NCBI GenBank assembly: GCA_963693085.1 | Contig: OY856411.1 | Span: 1,350,603,550-1,350,667,549 of the forward strand | Origin: Alisma plantago-aquatica | Lineage: Eukaryota > Streptophyta > Magnoliopsida > Alismatales > Alismataceae | Reading direction: 5' to 3' | DNA length: 64,000 nucleotides | In this document: piece after piece, positions 34,256-46,800 of the stretch | Layout: every line of letters starts with the position of its first letter | Numbering within the stretch: position 1 is the stretch's first letter | Program-made: the position numbers and the translations under genes | Notes under the pieces: model-generated | What the model was told of the DNA's origin: nothing | Seen by the model: only the letters and a program-made list of their open reading frames with translations | The model's database searches: none

Positions 34256-36599
34256 TGGTGTGATTCTGCTAGTGGTGCTAACACACTACTCGATTGAATA
34301 GATGCGCCCCACGAGATCGGAATGCACGTGAGGATGGGGGTTTGCTTTCAAAATTTATAAACCTAACTTAACGCCTACTCACACTAAAACACTACACCCG
34401 CAAGCATATGGGGTCGTGTCGTAGTATAGGAAGGTGGCAAGTAAAGGGTCGATCCACAGGGAAAAGAGGGGGCGCTAGAGCTAGGTTTAGTTTTGTTGGG
34501 TTCCTACTGCGGAGACTAGGGTTAAGGGTTTAAAGGTGATTTTGATTGTTAACTAAGGATGAACAAGCAAGCAATTAAAGGCAAGAATGAAATCTACGTT
34601 AACCCTAGACTAGATTAAGGCTAAACAAGCAAGAAAGGATTAAGCTAGGTATGAAAGTGCAAATTACACTAAGGCAAGCAAGAGAGAAGCAAAAGAGCAA
34701 TTAAAGAGCTAAGCTAGCATGAACAAGGCAAGAGCAAGGAAAGAAGCTAACTAAGCAAGGAAAGAGCTAATTAAGCTAAGCAAGCACAAAACTAGGGTTT
34801 TAAGCAATGGAGAGAAGTGTGGGTTGTTTAGGGGTATGAACTTATCACTTAAGTTGGGGGGTGACATATGAACATTATGATTCCATTTAGATTATCCAAA
34901 CCAAACAACAAGTTAGAGTCTAATGGATTAACCTAAGCTACTAACTGGCCATGGATATGCTAGGTTGTGTATAGGGGAACTAGTCCCTAACACCCCCTAC
35001 TACCCTTACGAGGCTCAATTGGGTTAGGGGTCAGGTTCAATCCAATTAGAGTCTAATCAAGTCTAGGTTTCTACATTAGACATTCCTAGGACAATTAGGG
35101 GCTGAGGGTAGTAATGGGGAGGTGAGATTAGGGTTTTGGACCCTAATTCCCCCACATTCTAGCCTTGAGAAGGCTCCATGCTAATTGCACTAGAATTATC
35201 TAATCTAGCTACTTAGATCTCTCACTTAGGTTTAGGGAGATTGATTAGGATGTAGGAAGATGGGAGGCAACCTAGGGATCCAAGAATTGGACCTAGGGGC
35301 AAATCCCAAAATTCACACATATAAACAATTTGCCTAAATTCCTAGGTGATTCCACACACAAATCAACAAGCAATCCATGGATAATGAGATAGAAATAGAA
35401 AATAATCATTAAAAAATGGAATTACAAAGTTTACGTGTCATTTCCCCCCAACATGGTATCAAAGTAACATAATTTCCCCCAAACAGCCCACCCAAGGGGC
35501 CTAGCTACTCATAACAAAGCAAAATACAAAAAGAAAGAAGAAAGAGGAAGAAGTAGCCATGGAGCTCGGTGTAGATGAAGAAGTCCTCCTCTCCAGCAGC
35601 TGCAGGGACGTCCTCCTTCTTCTCCTTAGATGAAATGGTGTGGAATGATGGAGGGAAGTGGATGGAAGGCTTAGATATGGGGGGTTATGTGGTCGAAATG
35701 GTGGAATGGAGTGGATTTGAGGTGGATATGGAGTGGAATGGAGTGGGTGGCGATTTGGGGAGCTAGGAAGGGGTAGAAGGTAGCTAACCTCGTGCCCCAG
35801 CCGCCACCTAGGTATACATAGGTGTGGGGGAAGCATTAGGTCAAGTTAGGGGCAAAATGGGGAAAGCAGTGAAAAAGTGGCTGGATTTTGTGAGTAGCAC
35901 GGCCGTGGTGGGTAGGGTAGGCCACGGCCGTGGTGTAGGAGCACGGTCGTGGGAATTAAAATGGCTAAATGTCAAGTTGGTGGTCAAAACGGCCACAGTC
36001 ATGGTGGGTTAACACGGCCGTGGTGGAGGTGGTGTGCCACGACCGTGGTGGTTGGAACGGCCGTGGTGGTCCTGGTTGATGTGGTCGTGGTACTGCTGCA
36101 CGGCCGTTTTGCTCTGCTGCACCACGGTCGTTTTGTGGAGCACGGCCGTGGCATCTTCCCATTGCACGGTCGTGGGGCTCTACACGGCCGTGGTGCTCTC
36201 TACTTCACTTGGATGTTAAGCATGTTAATTTCTAAGTCATCTAGCACGGCCGTTCTGTGGTACCACGGTCGTGTTGGGTCCTGGATCAGCACTTTAACTT
36301 GGATTTTTGGCTTTTCTTGGACTTCTTTGCTTCAATTGATCTTTGGCCACTAGGGGTAGGTCGAGGGAGAATCAGACTTCACTTTGGGCCTCTCCAAGTG
36401 CAGAGGAACCCTAGGATCGTCCCTTCTCTCTCTCTTCCATCAAGTGTGGTCTAAAAGCCTGAAAAACATGCAAATAATGTCCATAAGTGCATTTTATACA
36501 AATAAGCATATTAGGGGAAATGACATGCAATCTAACAGGTATAGATGTGATTGAAGAGCAGAAAGACACAAGATTAAGCCCTAAAATAGGGTTGCATCA
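34256..36599 (-). repeat. Athila-2 5' LTR (right copy)
   Basis: The LTR is 2344 bp, TGGTGTGATT ... GGTTGCATCA on the plus strand, ending next to target duplication GTGAC. In minus orientation U3 begins at 36599. The palindrome array lies at about 35898-36273 and the (weakened) TATA position near 35815. Confidence 0.93.
35898..36273. repeat. CACGGCCGTG palindrome array, right LTR
   Basis: Copies or one-to-two-base variants start near 35898, 35923, 35942, 36013, 36038, 36056, 36099, 36123, 36141, 36165, 36183, 36245 and 36264. Where dense, spacing alternates about 24 and 18 bp, giving a 42-bp higher-order period. Several positions differ from the left LTR by C/T or G/A at CpG. Confidence 0.9.
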
Positions 36600-36604
36600 G
36601 TGAC

Positions 36605-37292
36605 CTGTGAAAGAAACGGTCAAAGAGCCGCCTCTAAAACTCTATGTCTCCATATGCACAGGTTGTAATGGTTTAGTCAACTCTTAGTTGACCGGTTAAC
36701 ATAGTAATTAGGCTTTTGCGTCATTCTTTTATAGATGATTGAACATATAGCGCTTTAGCCCTTGAAAGAAATGATATGATAGTGCTCAATCTTAACATTC
36801 AAAAGGCTATCATTGTATATATTTTGATAATTTGATATCTTGAACTATTTTCATAGACTTGTGGAAATTTAATCTTCAAATACATACATTGAAATGTTTC
36901 TATTCTTACTTTGATAAATTTAGTCCACCAAATATTTCCTATATAATTTTGATACCATCTTGAATCATACTTAGAACCTATATTTTTGCAAATAGCTTGA
37001 TATAAGAATTTAGTACCAGCCATGCTAGCCTAAGTTTCCCTATATGGGGTTCATGTGTGGTTTTGTTCCCTCTGGGAACTCATGGATAGGTGGTGGATGG
37101 AAGAGCTTATAGAGACATGCTTGGGTAGTCCTTGGTTGAATACTAGATAGGAATGAATTCTTATTCTTAAACTTTGTAATCATATTTGTAAGATGTTGTG
37201 AGTCGGATGTAAGAGAATGATTGTAATAAAGACTTGGTTATATTTCAGATATTATTTTATAAATATTTAACCGTAAAGATCGAGTCTTTACA
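36605..37292 (+). repeat. LARD-1 3' LTR, right part
   Basis: This is the continuation of the right LTR after the Athila-2 insertion, matching 22076-22756 and ending CGAGTCTTTACA. It is followed by the target copy CTCCT. Confidence 0.9.
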
Positions 37293-37297
37293 CTCCT

Positions 37298-38332
37298 CTA
37301 TTATATATTCCTTCCTTCCCTTTCCATGACTCTTCCTCCCCCATCTTCATCAACTCTGCCCAAACCTAATGCGCACATTCTTATCCCAATATCTTCTCCT
37401 ATAATCCCCCAGCAAAGTCTAGTTGCCTTCACCCCCCTATTATCATATGTGGTAAACCCCATTTCTATCCCAGGTATCCTAGTCTATAAATACTTGCTCA
37501 TAAACCTTCTCTCAGCTTCTTACAATTGTTCTCAAACCTTCATTTGAATCATGTCCATTGTGCATACCTTCCTCAATTCCACCTTGGTTGTACCTCCTCC
37601 AGAGTTTTACGGTGGGTTTGTGTTAGAAGACATTTATGATGATCAAGATCTACTCCTTGCATCAACAGAATTCTTATACAGCCCTCAATTTCACCCAATA
37701 TAGTGGTAATAGTTTACCCCTATTTTATCAGGTTATGTTACTCCTAGACAATTTCGGCAATCCAACTCATCATTTCTTACAGTTTCTTTACGAAAAGAGT
37801 TGTAATGATTCTATAAAGTGTTCATAATGCTTGGTTTGATGTGTGGCATAGATTCTCATTTATATTGTCTTCTTCACACTATTATGGGATGCAAGAAGCT
37901 TATATGGAGGTTCCTTGATCACCTCAAAACCTTTATGAGATGTCTTTGTGCTCATAAGGGGATGAGGAAGCATTTGAATGAGTATTTTGTCAAAGTTCAT
38001 CTATAGATCTTGAATTTTCCCCAAGAAATCATCCATATAATCGCTCTTCAACAAGCTTGATGCCCAAAACAAAAGTGGTGCTTTACCATCCTTAACCCTC
38101 CCTATCTAATTGTCACGTCACGAGGGAGAGGGTATGATAGTCTTTTCTACAATTGTTTTCTCATCTCACTGCATGTTTTCTTGGCATGGGCAAGGATAAT
38201 GTAGTTGGCCTCAACAGGGGCAACTCAGCATGAGCCCAGCGTGTGGATAGGTTGGCCGTGTTTTTATTTAACTAGTTTTTTTATTTTAGAGATATCTATT
38301 TGGCAAGATCTTCTCAAACCACAACTAATTAG
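37298..38332. other. Non-coding flank with a promoter-like motif and a small open frame
   Basis: A CTATAAATA sequence (37482-37490) is followed 60-70 bp later by ATG at 37551 with a 50-codon frame to TAG at about 37703 (MSIVHTFLNSTLVVPPPEFY at its start). The upstream 37326-37480 is C/T-rich, like a leader. I recognise no family. A second protein-like stretch (IDSHLYCLLHTIMGCKK ..., 37818-38006) could be another broken piece. This might be a decayed host or transposon gene fragment; confidence is low. Confidence 0.25.
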
Positions 38333-40126
38333 TGTAACTCCAAAAATTATATAAAAATATGCTCCAAAGTTGTAATAAGAGTATCTACATGACCATACGG
38401 TTTCCATGACCTAAACTATAATATAAAAAGGTGATTTTAGGTATTGGGATATTGAATGAAGAATTGATTATATATTCATCTAAATGTTTAATAGGTGGTT
38501 TAATATCCTAGCTTGGACCTAGGGTGTGATCATGAGTATCCATAGGGATAATGTCAGGTATGTTTCATTCTACTATTCCATATCGAGAAATTGCCAATGT
38601 TTTCTCTCTCTTGATCTATTTGTGACATAATACCCTATAAACCTTTTCTTTAATATGTTGAATCATGTGAGTGTTAAATCTTAAATTTTTTAATATGTTG
38701 AATCATGTGAGTGTTAAATCTTGAAATTTATCGTATGCTCTTCTAAATCTATTCTCATTGCAACTTAAAACCTATTCAGTGATATGTGGATCATCTTAGC
38801 TTAAGTTGTACCTAAATTTGTGAAATGACAACGATATAGTTTCATTTGAAAAATGGAAACATAATTGTCAAATGATGGCATATTAGTGTTTGATGTTAGA
38901 TCATAACTTTTGAAAATGATCTATTGGATCTGCTTTGGTGGTAGAAGTATTATATGCTCCATTCTTTTATGGATATTCTTATTAAATCTATATTGTCACT
39001 AACTTTTCACTTGGCTCTACATGTGTTGAATGCTTATTGATTAAGTATTATTAAAGTTATATAAATTATTTGGTTTTTGGACTATGTGACCACATTTTAG
39101 GATGGTGGTTGTATTCCCCATACTCTTGGTTTGTGTGACAATTCTATTCTCGGATGATGTTGGAGTGCCCTGTATCTTGGGTTATGTGCCCAAGTTACTT
39201 TGGAATGGTGTTTGTGTTCCCCATACCTTGGGTTTCTGTGACAATGTTATTTTGGAATGGTATTGGAGTGCCCCATATATTGGGTTATGTTCCCATGTTA
39301 TTTTGGGATGGTGTTCGTGTGCCTCATAACCTGGGTTTTGTGCCCATGTTATTTTTTGGAGTTTGGTTATGTGCCATTGTATTTCAGGTTTTGGGTTATG
39401 TTCCCTAACCACCATTGACTTTCTATTTGGACTAGTATTGTGTTGATCTCTCCTTCATGCTAAATTGTTGATTAACTTAATGGATTGTGTCCCCTAATAA
39501 ATTTGTGTGCATATAAATGATAAAAAATATGTATCTTTTGTGGCATACTTTATTTAGTGAAATGGAGAGTATGTGTGTTGATTATCATCTTTTGAAATGT
39601 TCCTATTGATTTCCATTTGGACGATATTCTTTATATCTCTTTTTTATTTGGAGTCTTGATATATTTCTTATGACCTTTTCCTTATTAATGTCAAATTCCC
39701 TATTATATGCTCATACCAGCATGTACTTATAAATTTCCACCTTCTGATTTTATGGGTTTACTTCTGACCTCATAGATAAAGAGAACTTTGGAAGGATGAC
39801 TAAGTTGACCAGGACCTACACGTGAGTAGTTGATGGTCCTCTGGAGATAGAATTGAAGTGGTTGGAATACTCTCTTCATACAAGTTTAGTGATATATATT
39901 TTACCTTATGTACACATCCATTTGGGAGTCAACCTTGTAATGTTATAAAATTATAAATTGAGAAGTATTTCTTCTACTGGTATCTTTTGTGTTTTGAACA
40001 TACTAAACTGAATATACTAAATTACTATACCAAGTGAAAAATTAAGTTGGTATTTGTATTGTGGATTTTTTTTTCTTTCATTCAATTGAGTAAGAATGCA
40101 TCCCCTCTCAGATCTCACCCCTTACA
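38333..40126 (+). repeat. 5' LTR of an otherwise unassigned element
   Basis: The LTR runs TGTAACTCCAAAAATTATAT ... CACCCCTTACA, about 1.8 kb. The right edge is fixed by the primer site that follows. It contains a 51-bp tandem array. No second copy is in the window, so the 3' LTR is either beyond the window or lost. Confidence 0.65.
39100..39356. repeat. 51-bp tandem array in LTR, about five units
   Basis: Units start at about 39100, 39152, 39202, 39253 and 39305. Each starts GGATGG/GGAATGG, then 'tgttggagtgccccat', 'ttgggtt', 'tgtgcccatgttatttt'. Units 1 and 3 share a 'gttccccatac ... ctgtgacaat' version, while 2 and 4 share 'gagtgcccc ... ttatgt'. This indicates an older 102-bp doublet. Confidence 0.8.
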
Positions 40127-40129
40127 GTA

Positions 40130-40140
40130 TGGTACCAGAG
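40130..40140 (+). other. Primer-binding site, tRNA-Met type
   Basis: TGGTACCAGAG follows the LTR end by three bases and differs by one base from the initiator tRNA-Met site TGGTATCAGAG. Confidence 0.8.
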
Positions 40141-43100
40141 TCAAGGCAGTCAGTTCCTTGAAAATTTCAATTTTATCTCCCATATACTTGTTATAACCAC
40201 ATGACCCTTTACCTTATACATTAAATGTTTACCCCAGAATCTATCTATGTGAGAATGGAAGAAAGAAATAGAATTATATGACGTAATCATAAGGATTTTG
40301 AGGTTGTTAACCCTAGTGTGATTGAACCCTTGTGCCTATACATGATTAGAAATCCATGTATTATTGTGTTGTTACTATGTATGGATTTAGGGTAAAATAA
40401 AGTGAAACCATGATAGATTATTGGAGTTGTATTGTTATGGTAGACTTTGTGACTTAGTTCTTGCATTGATTTTTTACCATCTTTTTCATTAAATCAATCC
40501 AAAAAATAGCTTCCATTATACTAATATATATATATATAAAGAAAACAAGTTTTGGATTTTATTGGTGGGTTCATGAACTAAGTAACAATGAGTTGGAAAC
40601 TCAATTTAATACAACATACTAAATTTTAAAGAGAAAAAAATTTGAGCGTATTTTAGTGACATCGTACTACTGCATCGACTGAGCTTCTTACCAAGAACAA
40701 CATGACTGACCCACCATTCTAAATCAATTAGGAAAGATTGTAAATTATTTTAGGACTTGTTTGTAATGGTTCTAAGTACCTAAACTAATCTATACCACTA
40801 AATTCACACCCTAGTATATCTCATAATCCTCAATTCATCTTAGAGATAAGAAATTCTATAGAGAGAGGAAGAATTGGGATTTTGAAGAGAGAAGAGTCAG
40901 AAATGTTGACTTGGAGTTTCAACTTCCAAAAGCTTGTACATCATGTAATTTTATCAACCTTAGATAGAATATGTTGGTTAATATTCCCTCCTATGTCTGG
41001 AATCCATCCCTCCTCTTATTTGGAAATTAAAAAAACATCAAATCGCCCTCCTTTTTAGTCTTTCTCCCCAATTCTCCATTTCTAGGGTTCTGGAGTTGAA
41101 ACGAGAAAGATAGAAAATGATTGATACAACACTTATGGATGTATAGCATTTTGTTCTTGGCTAAGAAAATTGTGGCATTTTACACCTGATATGAGTGTTT
41201 AGGTCTCAATTAAGATATATAAACATGTTGAGAGCTTATTTCTATCCAAATAATATTCAATGAAATCATTGGTTGTAATGTTTATGTAGTTGGTTAATCA
41301 ATTGGGGTTTGTGATGTAGAGTTATTCATATAGACTTGTATTTATTTAGTCACAATACACAAAAAATTTACTAAAATAATGGTAAAGGAAGTATGTTGTT
41401 TATGTTTAAATGTTTTGAACTAGCCCTAATGAATAAAATGCTTCAAAATTGGGCAGATTTGTATAGATAGTGACTAGAATTGAATATGCATGGATCAAAT
41501 GAGATTATCACAATTTTATTATGGATTGATTATGAGAGCTAGTATTCATGTTTTGAATGGAGATATCCCTATTTAGGGTTAATGATCGGAGATCAACTCA
41601 AGTGACTCAGCAACATGATGTATGTGTATAATTAATGGTTGCATTAATTAAAATGGAAACTAGGATTTTCATGTATCACTGATAGCTCTAATATTTATTA
41701 GTTCAAATTAATGAGGTAAATTTTCAATTAGATGTTTATGATGATTTAAACATAAGTGTTGAACTAAGTTGACTTCTTAAAAACCCTTAAAGTCTAATAT
41801 TGGAATGTGAATGAGATATAAGTCCTAACTTGTATATAATCTTGTAAATGTTACAAGATGCTCAAGTTTGGATAGTTTTACTTTGACTAAAGGCATTACA
41901 TATTACTAGAATTATTTGATCCTAATGCATCTATTATAGTGTATTTTAAGGAATAATAAGTAAACCTTACATAAATGCCAGTCATTTTTATAATTTTCAT
42001 ATAATAAATTAAGAAAATGACTAGATATTGAACATTAATAAGAAGTAAACCTAATTTGTTCTACTTCATAAAGTGATTAATCTTATAATGAAAGGGATGG
42101 TTTTTTTAATAAGCAAAATGCCATTGGAAGTAGATGACATGGTATGGGTATCTAAATAAAAGAAAGGAAATAGACAAGGGTGAACTAAATTGTCATGATA
42201 AGTAATGGATGAGATATAAAAAAATAAGTATGAGAAATCCTTTTTTCTTTTTATTTGAAGTATATTTGGGTAGACCTAGATTGAAAGAAGAACATCAAAA
42301 TTAGACCATGAAGAATTTCAATGAGAAATAAATTTTGTTTATTTACTAGATTTTGAAGGATGGATTCCTATATTTATTTTGAGTGAGACATAAAATGAGT
42401 AAAGAGTAATGAATCTAAAATGAAGGGAGTTGGTTTTTAGAACCTAACTATAACCATCATATGATGATTTAAGTGATAATAATGAATAACACTCTTGAAT
42501 GAGGGGTTAGGAAATGTAGACAAATATAGTATATTCAATCAAAAGATGAAGCTCAAGGATGTAAATTGATTCATAAGAATGTGTTCTTGGATTGTAATTG
42601 TTTGCTAGAATACTTGTATTGTGAAGATGGTCTATTCTAATGGATTTCAAATGAATATGAAATGTCTTGAATAGTAACCCTAATCGAAACATGCTAAATG
42701 GTAGCAGATGAGGAATAAGTGAGCTATGTACGTTTATGCATTAAGATTATTTATATATATTGAAATTAAATGGAATCAGTATATGTTACTTAATAAATAT
42801 ATTATGAAAATGATGGATAGTAAATGATGTTTATATATATTGATAGTGTTGTTGGTCCTAATGTCTCTGTGAATATTTACTAAAACTTCTGATGGATGAA
42901 TTGGAAATAAATGTGTTGTGATTGAAATAGTATGTATCACAAACTACATTGATTAGGGTAAATACTTGAGAAAGATATTAAATATCAAGATAATACTTGA
43001 GAAGGATATTGAAAGAAGACTTATTGGCCATTGGTGAATCACATGAAATGATGTGAGACTGGAAAAGAAACATGTATCTTGTAAATCACAAATTGTTGTT

Positions 43101-43723
43101 TTTTTTTGTTATAATGAATGTCTTTCTTGGAAACCCTAATATAATTCATGTCATTCTAGTTGTGCAAGAATACACACATGACAAATAATGAATTGAATTC
43201 TCTTTAAGATGAGTAACGTGATTAAGTAACAAGTGAAATTACGAATATGCATTGTTGGTGGACAGAACACTCCCAGGGTCCATATTGGGGTCATGATATA
43301 GATCTCCTTGTAGTAGTTATAGGATTGTGAGAAGGATTTCTAGAGTGTGGGTCAAAATCTTGAAGGTTATAACTTGAGGATTTAGAAGTGAGTCACATTG
43401 CATGATTCTAGCCATGAATCATTTGCTATAAAGGTCAATGTCCATAAGGAATAGACTCTAATGAAATGTTAATTGCAAAACATGAGAAGTGTTATGGTAT
43501 ATGAAATTAGATTTTGTTTGTTCATATACCATTACCACATAAGAGGACCTGATGGTAAGAGGCTAAAATCCCTACCTTAACCTCTTCATGTGACAATGTA
43601 ATGAACCAAGTGTTGGTATGTATGCCCAGAGAGGCAACCATACAATGATTGTAATGGGACAATAGATACCTCATTTGATAATAATAATGGTAATTTTGTC
43701 TATTATATTTGTCTCAATAATGA
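40141..43723 (+). other. Non-coding interior downstream of the 38333 LTR
   Basis: No gag, pol or other coding feature is seen in 3.6 kb. 40700-41660 resembles 1-1856. Inverted-repeat-rich sequence at 43540-43720 resembles the hairpin chain at 4455-4659 in style. This is probably the body of a large non-autonomous element, interrupted at 43723 by LARD-2 and perhaps continued at 52101. Confidence 0.5.
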
Positions 43724-44465
43724 TGCAAGGAGTGGGATCCCAGAGGGGAACCACTCCCTACTAAAAATTTGAACAATAGAGCCTATAGTCCAAACACACC
43801 TAAAAGATATGTTGGAGTGGAAGTAAAATTTTCAAATCTTATTTATGGTATACAAAACAACCAAAGTGTAGCAGCAAAATAAAAACATTGACTATATTCA
43901 ATTTCTCATAAGGTTACAAAAGAACATCTTAAACTTACATGTAAAGGTACATCATAAGGATACATGTAGAGGGAAATCTAAACCACATCAAGATTGTCTT
44001 CAAGCTTTAACTCCTTAAGCTAGGTCCATAACTTTATGCCAAGTCCTCCACATCCTTCACCTAGGGTTGGAAGCATACCCCAGGAAGAAGAGAAAAATAG
44101 ATGACATCAGCAAAGGTTGGTATGTGCATACTAAAAAGTAAAATTGATCAATATAAAGAAATAAGGACATCAAATAAATAGAAGCTTCCTATAGAAAAGA
44201 AAAGTACCACCCAAGTGGGTATCAAGAGAAATGAATCACAAAAGGAGATACTTTCCATTAAAACAAATAAAAGATTGTGCCATATATACATCCACTACCA
44301 TGGTGGGAAATGAAGCACAATAAGAGAAAGTAGGGAACACACCCAACAATTATCATCAATATCATGCATGCATGTGAGATAAGCATAGCCCTAGAACAAT
44401 ATAAATACAAAGGTTACCAAGCCTGGCAAACTTTAAACCTTATAGAGATGACATACTACCACTCC

Positions 44466-44505
44466 CAATATATATATACATACATATATATATATATATA
44501 TATAA
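44466..44505. repeat. (TA)n microsatellite
   Basis: An AT-alternating run with one 'catacatata' interruption, present only in the left LARD-2 LTR. Confidence 0.9.
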
Positions 44506-46395
44506 GTTGGGCCAAGCCTCACAAACTTGAAACCCATGTATTGGGCACCACCACCTCCGTCCCAATAATAACAAGGGCATACTGCCCAAAAACCAATGCA
44601 AGTACACTACTCTAGTGCTACTGATTCACATAGCATGTTTAATAGAGAGAAGTAAAATGTATAGTCAGATTATACAAAAGTTGCCATCATACTAATGGAT
44701 AACATAAACATCCACCATACAAGTGAGTGAGAGATATCACATATCAGAAATTTATGATCCAACAAGAACAAATAATTATAAAGATTCCAAGAGAATGTCA
44801 AATCCAATAATATGATCACAAGATCAGTAACAAAATAACATAGTACACAAGAACCATGATTTTCAAAAGAAAAGACATTGTGTATAGGCAATTGTCCATA
44901 GGACCAAGAGAAAGAAGAAACATAGTTTAATCGCTCAAAAGAATAATAGAGGATGAAAACATACCTCAACTTCAGAGTTCATAAAAGTCCAAGTCAGATC
45001 TAGGTTCAAACCTAGGTCTTCAAAGCACCTATAAAGCACATATGTAGATTTTGAGTCAATTTCATATTCATTATTCAAACCCTAAAATCACCTTTTTCAT
45101 TATTTGTGATTTAGGTTATCAAAACTATGTCACATTTTGAATTATCTTTTCCTGAGTCCAAAACATATTTCATAATATTTTTCTGACTTATAAATATTTA
45201 GTTATGAATTTTGTAAGTTATTATCCATTTAGATTCAATATAAGAAAATCACATATTCTAATATTGGAATTAGGTTAAAAACTAATACCATTGGAATGCT
45301 TGTATTTTTCTAATTCCAAAAAATATTTTACTTTATTTTTCTGAGCTATTAATGATTTATTATAAATTTTAGAAAATCGGCCAATAAGAAAATTACACAT
45401 CAGCAAAATATCTAAGAGAAGAAGAGAGAGAGGGACAGAGGGTGCAGGCCTGAGTTGGCCCAACCAAAAATGGCCAACTCAGTCGGCCATTCATCCACAT
45501 CATCCGATCAAGGCGCAAAGCAGAAAGGGATGGAACCTCGCAAAATTACAACATTACCCATGGATGGAAAATCAAAGACAGAAGAAATTAGGGAAGGGTG
45601 AAAGAGTAACAATACAAAGCGTCTTCTTCTACCTCAACTCAGCGAGGAACCTTTCTACCAGAAGACTGTTCTCCATAGAAAACTTGAGAAACCAGTGACC
45701 AAACCCCACGAAAACCCGCCCAAAGGTCTCAGAAGGCCACGTCGAAGACGGAAACCCAAGAATCAGCCTCGATGAGTGCTCAAAACACGAAGTAGAACAA
45801 AACGGACGCAAATTAAACTGAAAGGGGGAAAATTAAAACCTCACCTTCATGAAGCAATTGAAACCAGGAGAGGGTTGCCCACACGTTATCAGCAAGTTGC
45901 CAAACATGAGTGAACAACACGGTGGTCAGAAACAAGCTGACAAACCCGAGGTTGATGACAAAGAGAAACGGAGTAGGGAGAGATGGTGTGGGGTATGTGA
46001 GGGATAAGTAGCATAGTCAAAAAGCTTTTGGACCACTGAGGATCGCTTACAGCTACTAACTTATATAGATCGGGGTCCGGGAAGGACTAAAGACCCGAGG
46101 GAAAGAAACTGGGGTTAACTTTAGGAAAGTCTAGCCATTTCGGGGCTCTAAAGAAGGAAACCCAGGCAAACTAGCGAGCTATCGGTTCGGAAGGTGGAGG
46201 GGATGGTGAAGGAGAGATCAAAATAGACTAGGGAAGCACCGGAGAGAGAGATCGGGACCGGATATGATCATCGTCCATGTAGAGTCCTAGTTGGAGTGGG
46301 ACGGGTGAAGGAGAAAGAGGAGAGCCGTCAGATGGATCCACGAAACTAGGGAAAACACCTGAGCCACATGATTAAAATAAAAAGAATCCAGGTTG

Positions 46396-46399
<4 letters not shown>

Positions 46400-46431
<32 letters not shown>
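46400..46431. repeat. (TA)n microsatellite
   Basis: About 16 uninterrupted TA dinucleotides. The corresponding place in the right LTR (about 51380) reads 'gtgacacaaatttatattt', so the run expanded after insertion. Confidence 0.95.
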
Positions 46432-46434
<3 letters not shown>

Positions 46435-46800
46435 AAACCTTAATCAAATTGAACTCAAATAAGGTGAACATTTATATATTATTTTATTTTTCTCTTTATT
46501 CAATTGAGGGTCCAAACTTTATCCAAATTAAGTGAAATTTAGCACAGAGGACAAATAAAGTATGTATATTCTGAATATCAAATTAGATTTTCTTTTTGAA
46601 GACTTTTGATGCATTACTTAACCAATTCTTTGTTTCTCTCTCCTCATTCATTAATGACATTAGGATTATCCAAATTAGGTGAAACTTCATCCACAAGTTA
46701 ACTTTGATGTGTTGAATATGAATTTGCTACTATGTCCATCTTTTGGAGTTATTAATCACATTATTGATCATTAATGCCTTTTACACATTTTCTTTCTCCT

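Larger units (their letters stand above)
25098..36599 (-). mobile_element. Athila-2: young Athila-type element lacking RT, RNaseH and integrase
   Basis: It is an 11.5-kb element inserted in the LARD-1 right LTR, with target duplication GTGAC (25093-25097 and 36600-36604). In minus order: LTR, tRNA-Asp primer site, gag-protease, a post-integrase-type motif (31630-31596), a motif array, ORF1, internal and terminal polypurine sites, LTR. RT, RNaseH and integrase are absent between the protease (ends 31858) and ORF1 (starts 30856). The LTRs look about 97-98% identical by eye, so this is the most recent LTR insertion in the window. It must depend on a partner for reverse transcription and integration. 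Confidence 0.9.
21407..37297 (+). mobile_element. LARD-1: non-coding LTR element, split by Athila-2
   Basis: The two LTRs (21412-22756, and 24429-25097 continued at 36605-37292) both start TGTAACATATTGAATTTTGG and both end GATCGAGTCTTTACA. Target duplication CTCCT is exact on both sides (21407-21411 and 37293-37297). A tRNA-Met-like primer site and a purine tract fix the plus orientation. The interior (22757-24428) has no gag or pol. Without the nested insertion the element is about 4.4 kb. It must have been mobilised by proteins from another element. Confidence 0.9.

Noticed and set aside
44364..44615. 83-codon frame through the (TA)n run
   Set aside because: It is microsatellite-driven (YTYIYIYIYI) and absent from the sister LTR.
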